From NCBI GenBank assembly GCA_944326365.1, contig CALVDR010000017.1, positions 1-51,267 on the forward strand: DNA of 51,267 nt, given 5' to 3'. A program made the translations under genes and the position numbers. The DNA comes from an uncultured Bacteroidales bacterium (lineage in GTDB: Bacteria; Bacteroidota; Bacteroidia; Bacteroidales; UBA932). Within the stretch, counting starts at the first letter, position 1. Each line of letters starts with the position of its first letter. The notes beneath the pieces were generated by a model. The model was not told the DNA's origin and ran no database searches. It was given only the letters and a program-made list of their open reading frames with translations. Shown here one piece after another: positions 1-9,453 of this stretch.

Positions 1-64
1 GATTTGTAATAACTTGATTATTATCAGTATATTGCAGTTTTGTGAGATTTCTTGATTGCGTAAG

Positions 65-87
65 TTAAAGTCCCGTCCGCACCGCCA
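65..87 (+). other. tRNA 3'-end-like scar (possible att site)
   Basis: The stretch reads like the 3' end of a tRNA. Positions 77-83 (CCGCACC) resemble the 3' acceptor strand, G84 a discriminator base and 85-87 a CCA end. Positions 72-76 (CCCGT) would be the 3' T-stem strand and 65-71 a degenerate T-loop. No matching 5' T-stem strand (ACGGG) or 5' acceptor strand (GGTGCGG) occurs upstream in the window, so this is not a complete tRNA. A 3'-only tRNA fragment is what tyrosine-recombinase elements leave at their far attachment site. A G discriminator would fit tRNA-Ser. This is inference; chance similarity is possible. Confidence 0.35.
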
Positions 88-110
88 AAAGATTTGGCAA
101 ATTAAAGCAA

Positions 111-143
111 ATCCTTGAAGTCCAACCACTTCAAGGATTTTTT
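111..143 (+). terminator. Rho-independent terminator
   Basis: An 11-bp perfect stem (111-121 with 128-138, core CCTTGAAGT/ACTTCAAGG) encloses a 6-nt loop and is followed by a T run at 138-143. It lies downstream of the tRNA-like scar and upstream of the atp promoter. It would therefore insulate the ATP synthase operon from whatever lies to the left of the window. Confidence 0.75.
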
Positions 144-291
144 CGTATATGCCGTTATGGCAAAATACGGCATTCTGGAGCTGTTCAGCGTTGGACTGTA
201 GGCAAATCAAAAGCATTTCCATACTTTATTATCAGAAAATGGCAGAAATCTAAATGTCATTTTCCGTCAGGTCAGTGGATCCAAAGTTTTT

Positions 292-324
292 TTTGAAATT
301 ATTACGGAATTTTTTGTATTTTTG
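292..324 (+). promoter_or_regulatory. Bacteroidetes-type promoter of the atp operon
   Basis: A -33 box TTTG (292-295) and a -7 box TATTTTTG (317-324) are separated by 21 nt. This fits the Bacteroidetes primary sigma factor consensus TTTG-N19-21-TAnnTTTG. The predicted transcript would start near 330 and give a leader of roughly 85 nt before the AtpD start at 417. No other promoter of this quality is seen between the terminator and atpD. Confidence 0.6.
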
Positions 325-362
325 TAGGATTCGGGGAAATACATACCGGAATTGGCATGTAA

Positions 363-1952
<1,590 letters not shown>

Positions 1953-1975
1953 TTCAATTCCGTAGGAAACAGATC

Positions 1976-2230
1976 ATGAAACACAAGGGCGGCATACTTC
2001 TGAACATATTGACTCCCGAGAAGAATCTCGCGGGACACATGGTCGGGCAGGTGAAACTCCCGGGTACTGCCGGAGAATTCACAGTGCTTTCCGGTCATGC
2101 ACCGCTGATCACGTCCTTGACGGAAGGAGATATCATATTTACCGAGGGCGGTGCCAGCAAGCACGTACATATCAGGTCAGGCTTTGCGGAAGTACAGAAC
2201 GACACGGTATCGGCTTGTGTGGAAATATAG
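1976..2230 (+). CDS. atpC: ATP synthase F1 epsilon subunit (short form)
   Basis: Epsilon subunit of the central stalk. The 84 residues cover only the N-terminal beta-sandwich domain, including the LPGTAGEFTVLSGHAP signature near residues 24-40. The C-terminal two-helix domain, which makes most bacterial epsilons 130-140 residues long and acts as an inhibitory latch, is absent. A short epsilon is usual in Bacteroidetes, so this is not a truncation caused by mutation. The gene starts 23 bp after atpD and its stop lies 10 bp before atpB. Coupling of gamma/epsilon to the c-ring should be kept, but epsilon-helix inhibition cannot operate. Confidence 0.93.
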   Translation: MKHKGGILLNILTPEKNLAGHMVGQVKLPGTAGEFTVLSGHAPLITSLTEGDIIFTEGGASKHVHIRSGFAEVQNDTVSACVEI

Positions 2231-2240
2231 GAGGAAGCGG

Positions 2241-3446
2241 ATGGACAGAATCACCAGATACATTATTTCACTTTTCACGGCTCTCGCTGTTTCGGTGGCG
2301 GCACTGGCCGCCAATGCCGGACCGGAAGCGGCTGATGAGACAGTTTCCGCTTCACAGTCCGGTACGGAAACTCCTCAGGTCGACATCAAATCCATGCTTT
2401 TCGGCCACATAGGTGATTCGTACCAGTGGCATATCACCCAGATCGGAGACAAGCATATAATCATACCTCTGCCTGTCATAGTATACAGCAGTACCGGATG
2501 GCACTGCTTCATGTCATCGAAACTGGAAGACGGCCCTTACAAGGGCCTGTATTGCGCCGAAGGCGGAAAATATGACGGAAAGATAGTCGAAAAGGATGCC
2601 TCCGGCAATGAAATACGTCCGCTGGATATCTCCATCACGAAAAACGTGGCCGGACTGATGATAAACAGCCTGATAGTGGTGCTGCTTATACTTGGATGCT
2701 CGCGCTGGTACAGGAAGCACGATGTGCTGGACGAAGCCCCTGCAGGGATAGCGGCCGTTCTGGAACCTGTGATAACATTCATCAACGATGATGTCATAAA
2801 AGCGGCCATTCCTGGAGACCACAGCCGGAAATACGCCCCGTATCTGCTCACCGCCTTCTTCTTCATACTGGTGAACAATCTCATGGGAATAGTGCCGGTC
2901 TTCCCCGGCGGAGCGAATACTACGGGGAACATAGCCGTCACCCTCACTCTGGCAGTCTGCACTTTCGTGGCGGTGAACCTGTTCGCGAACAGGCACTACT
3001 GGAAAGACATTTTCTGGCCGGATGTGCCATGGTGGCTGAAAGTGCCGGTTCCTCTGATTCCTCTGACGGAAGTCCTGGGAATCTTCACCAAGCCGTTTGC
3101 GCTGATGATAAGGCTTTTCGCCAATATCATGGCAGGTCATGCCATCATACTGAGTTTCGTATCCATCATATTCTTGACGGTGAAGCTGGGTCCGGTGATA
3201 AACGGGACCATGTCTTTCATCACGGTATTTTTCGGGATATTCATGGACCTTCTGGAGATTCTGGTGGCATTCATCCAGGCTTACGTGTTCACCATGCTGT
3301 CGGCAGTATTCATAGGACTGGCGCATGAAGGCGAAAAAACGAAAGAAGAACCCGCTGCCAGCGAAGAGGGTGCCCTCATGCCGGAAGCTTCTGGAATTTC
3401 GGAAGTTCCGGAGGCTCCGGGAAACAGGATGGCGGAGACGGAATAA
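2241..3446 (+). CDS. atpB: ATP synthase Fo subunit a
   Basis: Subunit a forms the two proton half-channels beside the c-ring. The 401-residue product is longer than the roughly 270 residues of E. coli subunit a. It starts with a signal peptide (about 1-24) and an extra exported segment of about 100 residues, followed by the membrane domain. The conserved channel helix contains the essential Arg in the stretch FALMIRLFANIMAGH. A Glu/Pro/Ala-rich tail follows the last helix. ATG 2241 was chosen over upstream in-frame starts because GGAGG lies at 2230-2234 and a good signal peptide follows. No AtpI-like small gene sits between atpC and atpB. Confidence 0.96.
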   Translation: MDRITRYIISLFTALAVSVAALAANAGPEAADETVSASQSGTETPQVDIKSMLFGHIGDSYQWHITQIGDKHIIIPLPVIVYSSTGWHCFMSSKLEDGPYKGLYCAEGGKYDGKIVEKDASGNEIRPLDISITKNVAGLMINSLIVVLLILGCSRWYRKHDVLDEAPAGIAAVLEPVITFINDDVIKAAIPGDHSRKYAPYLLTAFFFILVNNLMGIVPVFPGGANTTGNIAVTLTLAVCTFVAVNLFANRHYWKDIFWPDVPWWLKVPVPLIPLTEVLGIFTKPFALMIRLFANIMAGHAIILSFVSIIFLTVKLGPVINGTMSFITVFFGIFMDLLEILVAFIQAYVFTMLSAVFIGLAHEGEKTKEEPAASEEGALMPEASGISEVPEAPGNRMAETE

Positions 3447-3466
3447 AACTGAAATAAACAATTTAA

Positions 3467-3733
<267 letters not shown>

Positions 3734-3748
3734 GACGGGAGGTAGGAG

Positions 3749-4264
3749 ATGTCACTGTTGATGCCCGACACCGGTCTCCTGTTCTGGATGCTCGTCATTT
3801 TCGTGGTGGTGCTTGCAATCCTCGCGAAATGGGGATTTCCTGTCATCACGGCGATGGTGGAAAAGCGCAAGAACTATATCAGCGAGTCCCTGGCGCTCGC
3901 CAGGAAGGCGGACGAAAAGATGTCCAACCTTCTGAAAGAGCAGGAACGCATCATAAGGGAAGCGCGTGAAGAGCAGAACAAGATATTGAAAGAGGCGGCG
4001 GAAGCCCGTAACAACATCGTAAGGCAGGCACAGGAACAGGCCAGAGACGAAGCCGCCAAAATCATGGCCGAGGCAAAAGTCCAGATCGAGGCAGACAAGG
4101 AAAGCGCCATAAGCCAGATACGCAGCCAGGTCGCCTTGCTGTCAGTCAATGTAGCCGAGAAGGTGATAAGAAAGACATTGGCGACTGACAAGGAGCAGAA
4201 GGAACTTATAGAAAAAATGGTGGAGGAATCTCTTAAGATAGATCCTGACACCGCACGCAGCTGA
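3749..4264 (+). CDS. atpF: ATP synthase Fo subunit b
   Basis: Peripheral stalk subunit b, 171 residues. One N-terminal membrane helix (about 10-28, LLFWMLVIFVVVLAILAKWG) is followed by a long, charged, Ala/Glu/Lys/Arg-rich coiled coil to the C-terminus. This is the usual architecture of the stator arm that binds the delta subunit. It starts 15 bp after atpE with GGAGG about 10 nt upstream of the ATG. Length and composition are normal for the family. Confidence 0.95.
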   Translation: MSLLMPDTGLLFWMLVIFVVVLAILAKWGFPVITAMVEKRKNYISESLALARKADEKMSNLLKEQERIIREAREEQNKILKEAAEARNNIVRQAQEQARDEAAKIMAEAKVQIEADKESAISQIRSQVALLSVNVAEKVIRKTLATDKEQKELIEKMVEESLKIDPDTARS

Positions 4265-4273
4265 TAAGGGAAA

Positions 4274-4837
4274 ATGGACATGAATACGGGAACTATTTCT
4301 GCGAGATACGCATCGGCTCTGCTGAAATTCTCGGCAGAGTCAGGACATGATGATCTGGTCTACAGACAGGTGAGGACACTGGCATGCAGCATGTCGGCCC
4401 TGCCCCAACTCAGAAATCTGATAGACAATCCGATGAGCGTGTCCGACTCGCAGAAATTCTCGCTGCTTGTCTCTGCCCTTGACGGTGAGGAAATGGCGGA
4501 AGAGTTGCAGAGTTTCATCCGTCTGGTCATGAAGAAACGCAGGACCAAATATCTCAGATTCATGCTGCTGTCCTTCATCCGGCAGTACAGGGATGCGCAC
4601 AACATAAAGATGAGCCGTCTGATCACGGCCGTGCCTGACACAGAGCTCGAAAAACGGATTTCGGACATCGTCCGGGAACGTAAGGGAGACTCTGTACTGT
4701 TCGAGCACAGAGTGGATCCGTCCATCATAGGAGGATTCATATTCGAGATAGACGGGCTCAGGCTGGATGCGAGCACAGCCGCACAGCTGAAGTCCGTACG
4801 CAGACAGTTCATAGAAAAGAACAGAAGAATAGTTTAA
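4274..4837 (+). CDS. atpH: ATP synthase F1 delta subunit
   Basis: Delta (OSCP-like) subunit, 187 residues, joining the top of F1 to the b stalk. The N-terminal six-helix domain begins with the family pattern [12 protein letters not shown]. The C-terminal region has the conserved end pattern [29 protein letters not shown], here broken by usual substitutions. ATG 4274 is followed by a second in-frame ATG at 4280; either could start translation. It sits between atpF (9 bp gap) and atpA (1 bp gap), so translation is probably coupled. Confidence 0.93.
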   Translation: MDMNTGTISARYASALLKFSAESGHDDLVYRQVRTLACSMSALPQLRNLIDNPMSVSDSQKFSLLVSALDGEEMAEELQSFIRLVMKKRRTKYLRFMLLSFIRQYRDAHNIKMSRLITAVPDTELEKRISDIVRERKGDSVLFEHRVDPSIIGGFIFEIDGLRLDASTAAQLKSVRRQFIEKNRRIV

Positions 4838-4838
4838 T

Positions 4839-6428
4839 ATGTCACAGAATATAAAACCAAGCGAAGTTTCGGAAGTGCTGCTGCGGCAGCTAAAGGAAAT
4901 AGACACCGACCTCAAGTTCGAAGAAGTGGGAGAAGTGCTCCAGGTAAGCGACGGAGTAGTGAGAATATATGGCGTCCGGAATGCGGAAGCGAACGAACTT
5001 CTGGAATTCGAGAACGGCATCAGGGCTGTGGTCATGAACCTGGAGGAAGACAATGTCGGGGCTGTCCTGCTGGGACCGACCGATCAGATCAAGGAAGGCA
5101 TGACAGTGCGCAGGACAGGACACATCGCATCCATCAATGTCGGAGACGGAATGCTGGGCAGAGTCGTGGATCCGCTTGGAGTCCCGCTCGACGGACGGGG
5201 AAAGATAGGCGGTGATATGGTGGAAATGCCGCTGGAAAGGAAAGCCCCCGGAGTTATTTTCCGTCAGCCTGTGACAGAACCGCTGCAGACGGGGCTGAAA
5301 GCCATCGATGCCATGATTCCTATCGGACGCGGACAGAGAGAGCTGATCATCGGCGACCGTCAGACAGGAAAGACAGCCATAGCCATCGACACCATCATCA
5401 ACCAGAGGGAAAACTACCTGGCCGGAAAGCCTGTTTACTGCATCTATGTAGCGATCGGCCAGAAAGGCTCCACTGTCGCCAATATCGTCAATACTCTCCG
5501 TGAAAAGGGGGCCATGGACTACACGATAGTAGTGGCTGCCACTGCGGCTGATCCCGCAGCCATGCAGTATTTCGCGGCATTCGCCGGAGCTGCCATCGGA
5601 GAATATTTCAGGGATACGGGACGCCATGCCCTCGTGGTGTATGATGATCTTTCCAAACAGGCAGTGGCATACAGGGAAGTTTCCCTGATCCTCAGGAGGC
5701 CGTCAGGACGTGAAGCATATCCGGGAGATATCTTCTACCTGCACTCAAGACTCCTGGAAAGGGCTGCCAAGATCATTAACCAGCAGGAAGTGGCAGAGCA
5801 GATGAACGACCTTCCGGAAAGCCTGAAAGGGAAAGTCAGATGCGGTGGTTCGCTCACTGCCCTCCCTATCATCGAAACCCAGAGCGGTGACGTATCGGCC
5901 TACATCCCTACCAACGTGATTTCCATCACGGACGGACAGATATTCCTTGAGACCGACCTGTTCAACCAGGGATTCCGGCCTGCCATCAACGTCGGCATAT
6001 CAGTGTCGCGTGTAGGTGGAAGCGCGCAGGTCAAGAGTATGAAGAAAGTGGCCGGAACACTGAAAATAGATCAGGCCCAGTACAGGGAACTGGAATCATT
6101 CTCGAAATTCAGCAGCGACATGGACCCTGTGACTGCCATGGCCATCGACCGCGGAAGGAAGAACAACTGTCTTCTCATCCAGCCGCAATACTCCCCTATG
6201 CCTGTAGGAGACCAGGTAGCCATCCTGTATTGCGGTACGCACGGCCTGATGAAGGAAGTACCGCTGGACAAGGTACAGGAATTCCAGTCATCGTTCCTCG
6301 ACAGGATGCACGCGGCGCATGAAACGGATGTGCTGGCACCTCTCGCCGCAGGGCAGATAGACAGGAACATCGAGCTGATCATAGAAAAGGAAGCGGCCGC
6401 GACCGCCACGCAGTTCAGAAGCAAATAA
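4839..6428 (+). CDS. atpA: ATP synthase F1 alpha subunit
   Basis: Non-catalytic nucleotide-binding alpha subunit, 529 residues. It has an N-terminal barrel, Walker A GDRQTGKT at 172-179, a Walker B region [17 protein letters not shown], and the alpha/beta signature [24 protein letters not shown] near the nucleotide site. The alpha-specific C-terminal helical domain is complete. The length matches the Bacteroidales family. The start is one base after the atpH stop. Confidence 0.98.
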   Translation: MSQNIKPSEVSEVLLRQLKEIDTDLKFEEVGEVLQVSDGVVRIYGVRNAEANELLEFENGIRAVVMNLEEDNVGAVLLGPTDQIKEGMTVRRTGHIASINVGDGMLGRVVDPLGVPLDGRGKIGGDMVEMPLERKAPGVIFRQPVTEPLQTGLKAIDAMIPIGRGQRELIIGDRQTGKTAIAIDTIINQRENYLAGKPVYCIYVAIGQKGSTVANIVNTLREKGAMDYTIVVAATAADPAAMQYFAAFAGAAIGEYFRDTGRHALVVYDDLSKQAVAYREVSLILRRPSGREAYPGDIFYLHSRLLERAAKIINQQEVAEQMNDLPESLKGKVRCGGSLTALPIIETQSGDVSAYIPTNVISITDGQIFLETDLFNQGFRPAINVGISVSRVGGSAQVKSMKKVAGTLKIDQAQYRELESFSKFSSDMDPVTAMAIDRGRKNNCLLIQPQYSPMPVGDQVAILYCGTHGLMKEVPLDKVQEFQSSFLDRMHAAHETDVLAPLAAGQIDRNIELIIEKEAAATATQFRSK

Positions 6429-6448
6429 CGGGGAAAAGGTAGAAAAGA

Positions 6449-7327
6449 ATGGCATCACTGAAAGAAATAAAGGACAGGATCAATTCCGTAAACGGCATCA
6501 TGAAGATAACATCGGCCATGAAGCTGGTGGCATCTTCGAAGCTGCGGAAAGCCCAGAATGCCATAGGAAACCTTCTGCCGTATCAGAGACAGATCCACCA
6601 CATTCTGGCAGACCTTCTGGCCGGAGAGGCCGAAGCCGGCGAACTGTACATCACGCAAAGGCCTCTGAAAAAAGTCGCGATAGTGGCGTTCGCCTCGAAC
6701 ACGTCATTGTGCGGTGCATTCAATTCGAATGCGGTCAGGCATTTTACGGAAGCCGTGGAAAGATACACGAAGGCAGGACTCGGGAAAAAGGACATCATGG
6801 TCTTCGCCATAGGGCGTAAAATGGAAGACGCTGCGAAGAAGATGGGCTTCACTCCCGAAGGAGACTATACCCATCTGGCAGACAAGCCTACATACGAAGA
6901 AGCCTGCGTACTGGCAGGACAGCTCATGGAACTGTTCACGACCAAAGAAGTGGACAAGATAGAGCTTATATACACTCACTGCAAGTCCACAGCGACACAG
7001 ATACCGGTAAACGAAACATATCTGCCAGTATCGCTGGATTCATCGCTTCACGAGAGCGAGGAACATCACGGCATTTCAGACTTCATAGTGGAACCGGACA
7101 TGAACTCCCTGCTGGAAACCCTGCTTCCCAAAGTACTGCTTCTGAAAATCTACGCTACGGTACTGGACGCAAATGCAGCGGAACACGCAGCCAGGATGAT
7201 GGCCATGCAGCTGGCCACCGACAACGGAAACCAGCTTCTCGACGAGATACGCATCCAGTACAACAAACAGCGTCAGCAGGAAATCACGAACGAACTCCAG
7301 GACATCATCGGCGGAACTCTGGCATAA
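6449..7327 (+). CDS. atpG: ATP synthase F1 gamma subunit
   Basis: Rotor shaft of F1, 292 residues. The N-terminus has the conserved helix motif ASLKEIKDRINSVNGIMKITSAMKLVA and the C-terminal helix carries the family pattern AAEHAARMMAMQLATDNGNQLLDE, each interrupted by normal substitutions. These two helices form the coiled coil inserted into the alpha3beta3 cavity. It is the last gene of the operon. No terminator hairpin is obvious in the 39 bp before the convergent gene that ends at 7367. Confidence 0.96.
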   Translation: MASLKEIKDRINSVNGIMKITSAMKLVASSKLRKAQNAIGNLLPYQRQIHHILADLLAGEAEAGELYITQRPLKKVAIVAFASNTSLCGAFNSNAVRHFTEAVERYTKAGLGKKDIMVFAIGRKMEDAAKKMGFTPEGDYTHLADKPTYEEACVLAGQLMELFTTKEVDKIELIYTHCKSTATQIPVNETYLPVSLDSSLHESEEHHGISDFIVEPDMNSLLETLLPKVLLLKIYATVLDANAAEHAARMMAMQLATDNGNQLLDEIRIQYNKQRQQEITNELQDIIGGTLA

Positions 7328-7366
7328 AAATATGCTTGGCGTAATTACATACTGCTCCTATTTCGG

Positions 7367-8851
7367 TCAGCCGGGGATATTTTCTGATTTCAAGACGCAT
7401 AACGCTTTTCCCTGTTCGGTGAGCCGGTATTTCTGGTCACGATGCTTTAGGTTTTCAGGATGGGTCTGTTCTACCAATCCCCATTCCATAGCAGGAACTA
7501 AATAGTTTTTGCGGAAATTGTCACGTCCTTTCAGTCCCATACGCTCCATGATTTCTTTCAATGCAAGGGTTTCTTCAGACAGGCTACGGATAAGGGACAT
7601 TACTTGTCCTGTTACATGACCCGTTTCTTGACCTGCTGCATGACCTGTTCCTTGACCTGAACGGACTGGCACATTTCCTTGATAGGTAAAAATGAGCTTG
7701 ACCCCGGTCGCATCAGTTTGGTACTGAGGAGCGGGTAAACCGGCTTTTCTACACTCGTCCATTATCAACTTGATGCCCCGTCCCCAGCTTTCCAAAAATT
7801 TACGCTTGTAAAGCACGTTGGCTATCAATGGGTTCTGAGGGGCTGAATTGTGTTCTGACACCAGTTTCTCCACACTCCAACCAGAAGGAAGACTGCCCGG
7901 ATTTTCTATTTCCACCCTGTCATCAAATATGGCAATGCTGACAGAGCCGCCTGCTTCCCGGTAACTACGATGTGCCAAAGAATTCAAGACAGCCTCCCTT
8001 ACAGCCTTATATGGAATGCTTAGATGCTCCTCACGCTCCAATCCCTCAATTTTTCCGGACAATGAGAGGTGCTTGAAAAGAAACGACATAGCGGCATCAA
8101 GCAACCGGAATATATTGCCGTTTATACGTTGGCTGTCCATAAACTCGGACTTGTCCGTACCCTTGAAACGGGCAAGCCGTAGCAGGCATTGCGGGTATTC
8201 TTTCAGCATTTCACGGTTGGCGAACAGTATGGCGGCGGCATGGTTCAGCACACCATCCTCCATTAACTCGAATTTTTCAAGTATCCTCCCGATTTCGCTT
8301 CCCGTGCTTTCCGGCAACCTTCCGCATTCTATGCCCATCCGCACTGTTTTGATTATTTCCTCCTTGTCCATGTCTGATAATTTCAAATCCTTGTTGGGCA
8401 AGGACTCCCAACGGTGTTTTACTCCGTCACGGTAAAGCAACAGTTGGTTATAGACTGATTGCGGCATGGCAACCGTCGTACTTTCCACACGCATGTAAGG
8501 GCGGTTTTTATATGTAAACGGACGTTCCATTCTGGTATCCTCCACATGGAGAACTATGATTTTCTTTCCGTCATCTGACAAGGGCACATAGAAAATCTGT
8601 ACGGAGGCAACCGGTTCCAACCGACCGATGGCTTCCGCTATTTCCCGTTTCGTCTTGTCGCTCACTTCCTGACCGATAATTTTCCCGTTGTCAGCCACGC
8701 CGAACAGCACCGTGCCGCCTTCTCCGTTGAGGAAGGCACACAGCGTTTCCATGCCACGCTCCAACTGTCCGGTGGTCAGTTTGAACTCAACCTTGCCGCC
8801 TTCCTTTTCGGCTATCAGGTTTTGTATGATATTGAGATTGTCTGTTTCCAT
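7367..8851 (-). CDS. AlbA_2 / HATPase_c_4 family ATP-binding protein
   Basis: This 494-residue protein belongs to the widespread family often labelled ATP-dependent DNA helicase-related or transcriptional regulator. Residues about 15-135 match the AlbA_2 (Schlafen-like) fold, including the VEFKLT and FLNGEGGTVLFGVADNG motifs. Residues about 270-385 look like a GHKL-type ATPase (AVREAVLNSLAHRSY, then DDRVEIENPGSLPSG). A short Gly-Thr-Gly-His / Gly-Gln repeat at 399-418 links to a C-terminal winged-helix domain. The exact cellular role of the family is not settled. It is convergent with atpG, has a slightly different base usage from its neighbours, and is bordered on its upstream side by a 209-bp repeat, so acquisition is likely. 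Confidence 0.8.
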   Translation of the reverse strand: METDNLNIIQNLIAEKEGGKVEFKLTTGQLERGMETLCAFLNGEGGTVLFGVADNGKIIGQEVSDKTKREIAEAIGRLEPVASVQIFYVPLSDDGKKIIVLHVEDTRMERPFTYKNRPYMRVESTTVAMPQSVYNQLLLYRDGVKHRWESLPNKDLKLSDMDKEEIIKTVRMGIECGRLPESTGSEIGRILEKFELMEDGVLNHAAAILFANREMLKEYPQCLLRLARFKGTDKSEFMDSQRINGNIFRLLDAAMSFLFKHLSLSGKIEGLEREEHLSIPYKAVREAVLNSLAHRSYREAGGSVSIAIFDDRVEIENPGSLPSGWSVEKLVSEHNSAPQNPLIANVLYKRKFLESWGRGIKLIMDECRKAGLPAPQYQTDATGVKLIFTYQGNVPVRSGQGTGHAAGQETGHVTGQVMSLIRSLSEETLALKEIMERMGLKGRDNFRKNYLVPAMEWGLVEQTHPENLKHRDQKYRLTEQGKALCVLKSENIPG

Positions 8852-8870
8852 TGTTTGGCCCTTTAGTTTG

Positions 8871-8902
8871 CAAAAGTAATAAATTGCCCTACCGAAAACG
8901 AA
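8871..8902 (-). promoter_or_regulatory. Promoter of the AlbA_2-family gene
   Basis: On the minus strand a -7 box TACTTTTG (8878-8871) lies 20 nt downstream of TTCG (8902-8899), one mismatch from the TTTG -33 consensus. The start codon at 8851 follows about 20 nt after the -7 box, giving a very short leader. The box sits about 50 bp from the edge of the 209-bp repeat, so the repeat lies just upstream of this promoter. Confidence 0.5.
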
Positions 8903-8927
8903 GGTTTTACGCTATTTCTATAATATT

Positions 8928-9136
8928 AACGTCAGTTCGACGAATTACTTTACTCTGTACCAGAGATTTCGTCGAACTGACATTACGATTTCTTCGAAAT
9001 CTCTTTCCTTTTACGTGTCACCCCACCTAAATCCTCCCCTTCGTATGGGAGGACTTGCCTACGGATTCGTTCCACGAATCCTCTAAAAGAGGTAGTTCTC
9101 TGAAATTCACTGCGTTCTTTTCATCGAACTCACGTT
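8928..9136 (+). repeat. Dispersed 209-bp palindromic element, copy A
   Basis: This is the first of three near-identical copies in the window (others at 37070-37279 and 48101-48309). The ends form an imperfect terminal inverted repeat: AACGTCAGTTCGACGAA on the left and AACGTGAGTTCGATGAA read inward from the right, two differences in 17. Both flanks carry AATATT (8922-8927, 9137-9142), a possible target duplication. Inside are several hairpins, including a 14-bp stem GTCAGTTCGACGAA/TTCGTCGAACTGAC and GGATTCGT/ACGAATCC. I see no coding capacity. The left end faces the start of the gene at 8851. Confidence 0.85.
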
Positions 9137-9158
9137 AATATTAAAGTCCAAAAACAGA

Positions 9159-9184
9159 CAAGGGGACACCTCACGCGCCCCTTG
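9159..9184 (-). terminator. Orphan terminator hairpin, minus strand
   Basis: CAAGGGG (9159-9165) pairs with CCCCTTG (9178-9184), and on the minus strand the hairpin is followed by a T run (TGTTTTTGG). It lies about 26 bp downstream of an in-frame TAG (9213-9211) that ends an apparent gene remnant. It is therefore read as the terminator of a minus-strand gene whose body is no longer present. Confidence 0.5.
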
Positions 9185-9210
9185 CCAACAATATATAAAA
9201 TGAAATATGA

Positions 9211-9325
9211 CTATCGCTTCCGCGTACGTTCCCTTTCCTCATCTTGTTTCATACGCAGGTTCAGTTTTTCCGCTCGGACAGAAAATATCAGACCAAACCG
9301 CCATAACAGACGATGAATCCCGTTC
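9211..9325 (-). pseudogene. Possible C-terminal remnant of a lost gene
   Basis: Reading the minus strand back from the TAG at 9213-9211 gives an open stretch of about 36 codons ending in the highly charged tail LRMKQDEERERTRKR, directly followed by a terminator hairpin. The stretch has no plausible start and its family cannot be recognised. An alternative frame also stays open for a while, so coding status is uncertain. Lying beside a mobile-looking repeat, it may be debris from an integrated element. The rest of 9137-9450 shows no other recognisable feature. Confidence 0.25.
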
Positions 9326-9453
9326 CGGCAGCCGCAAGAAGAAAAAGATATCGTGAAAAATTTCGGAAAACAATCCTTTATCGTTAAGTTTGCGTCCGGA
9401 TTCCGCCATCAGGGAAGAAAACGTGAATACCGCCTGGGACGGAAAGTGATTTC

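Noticed and set aside
7600..7660. Repetitive ATGACCTGTTCC-like sequence, considered as a CRISPR-like or VNTR array
   Set aside because: It is the in-frame Gly-Thr-Gly-His/Gly-Gln linker typical of the AlbA_2/ATPase family, with too few units and no spacers.
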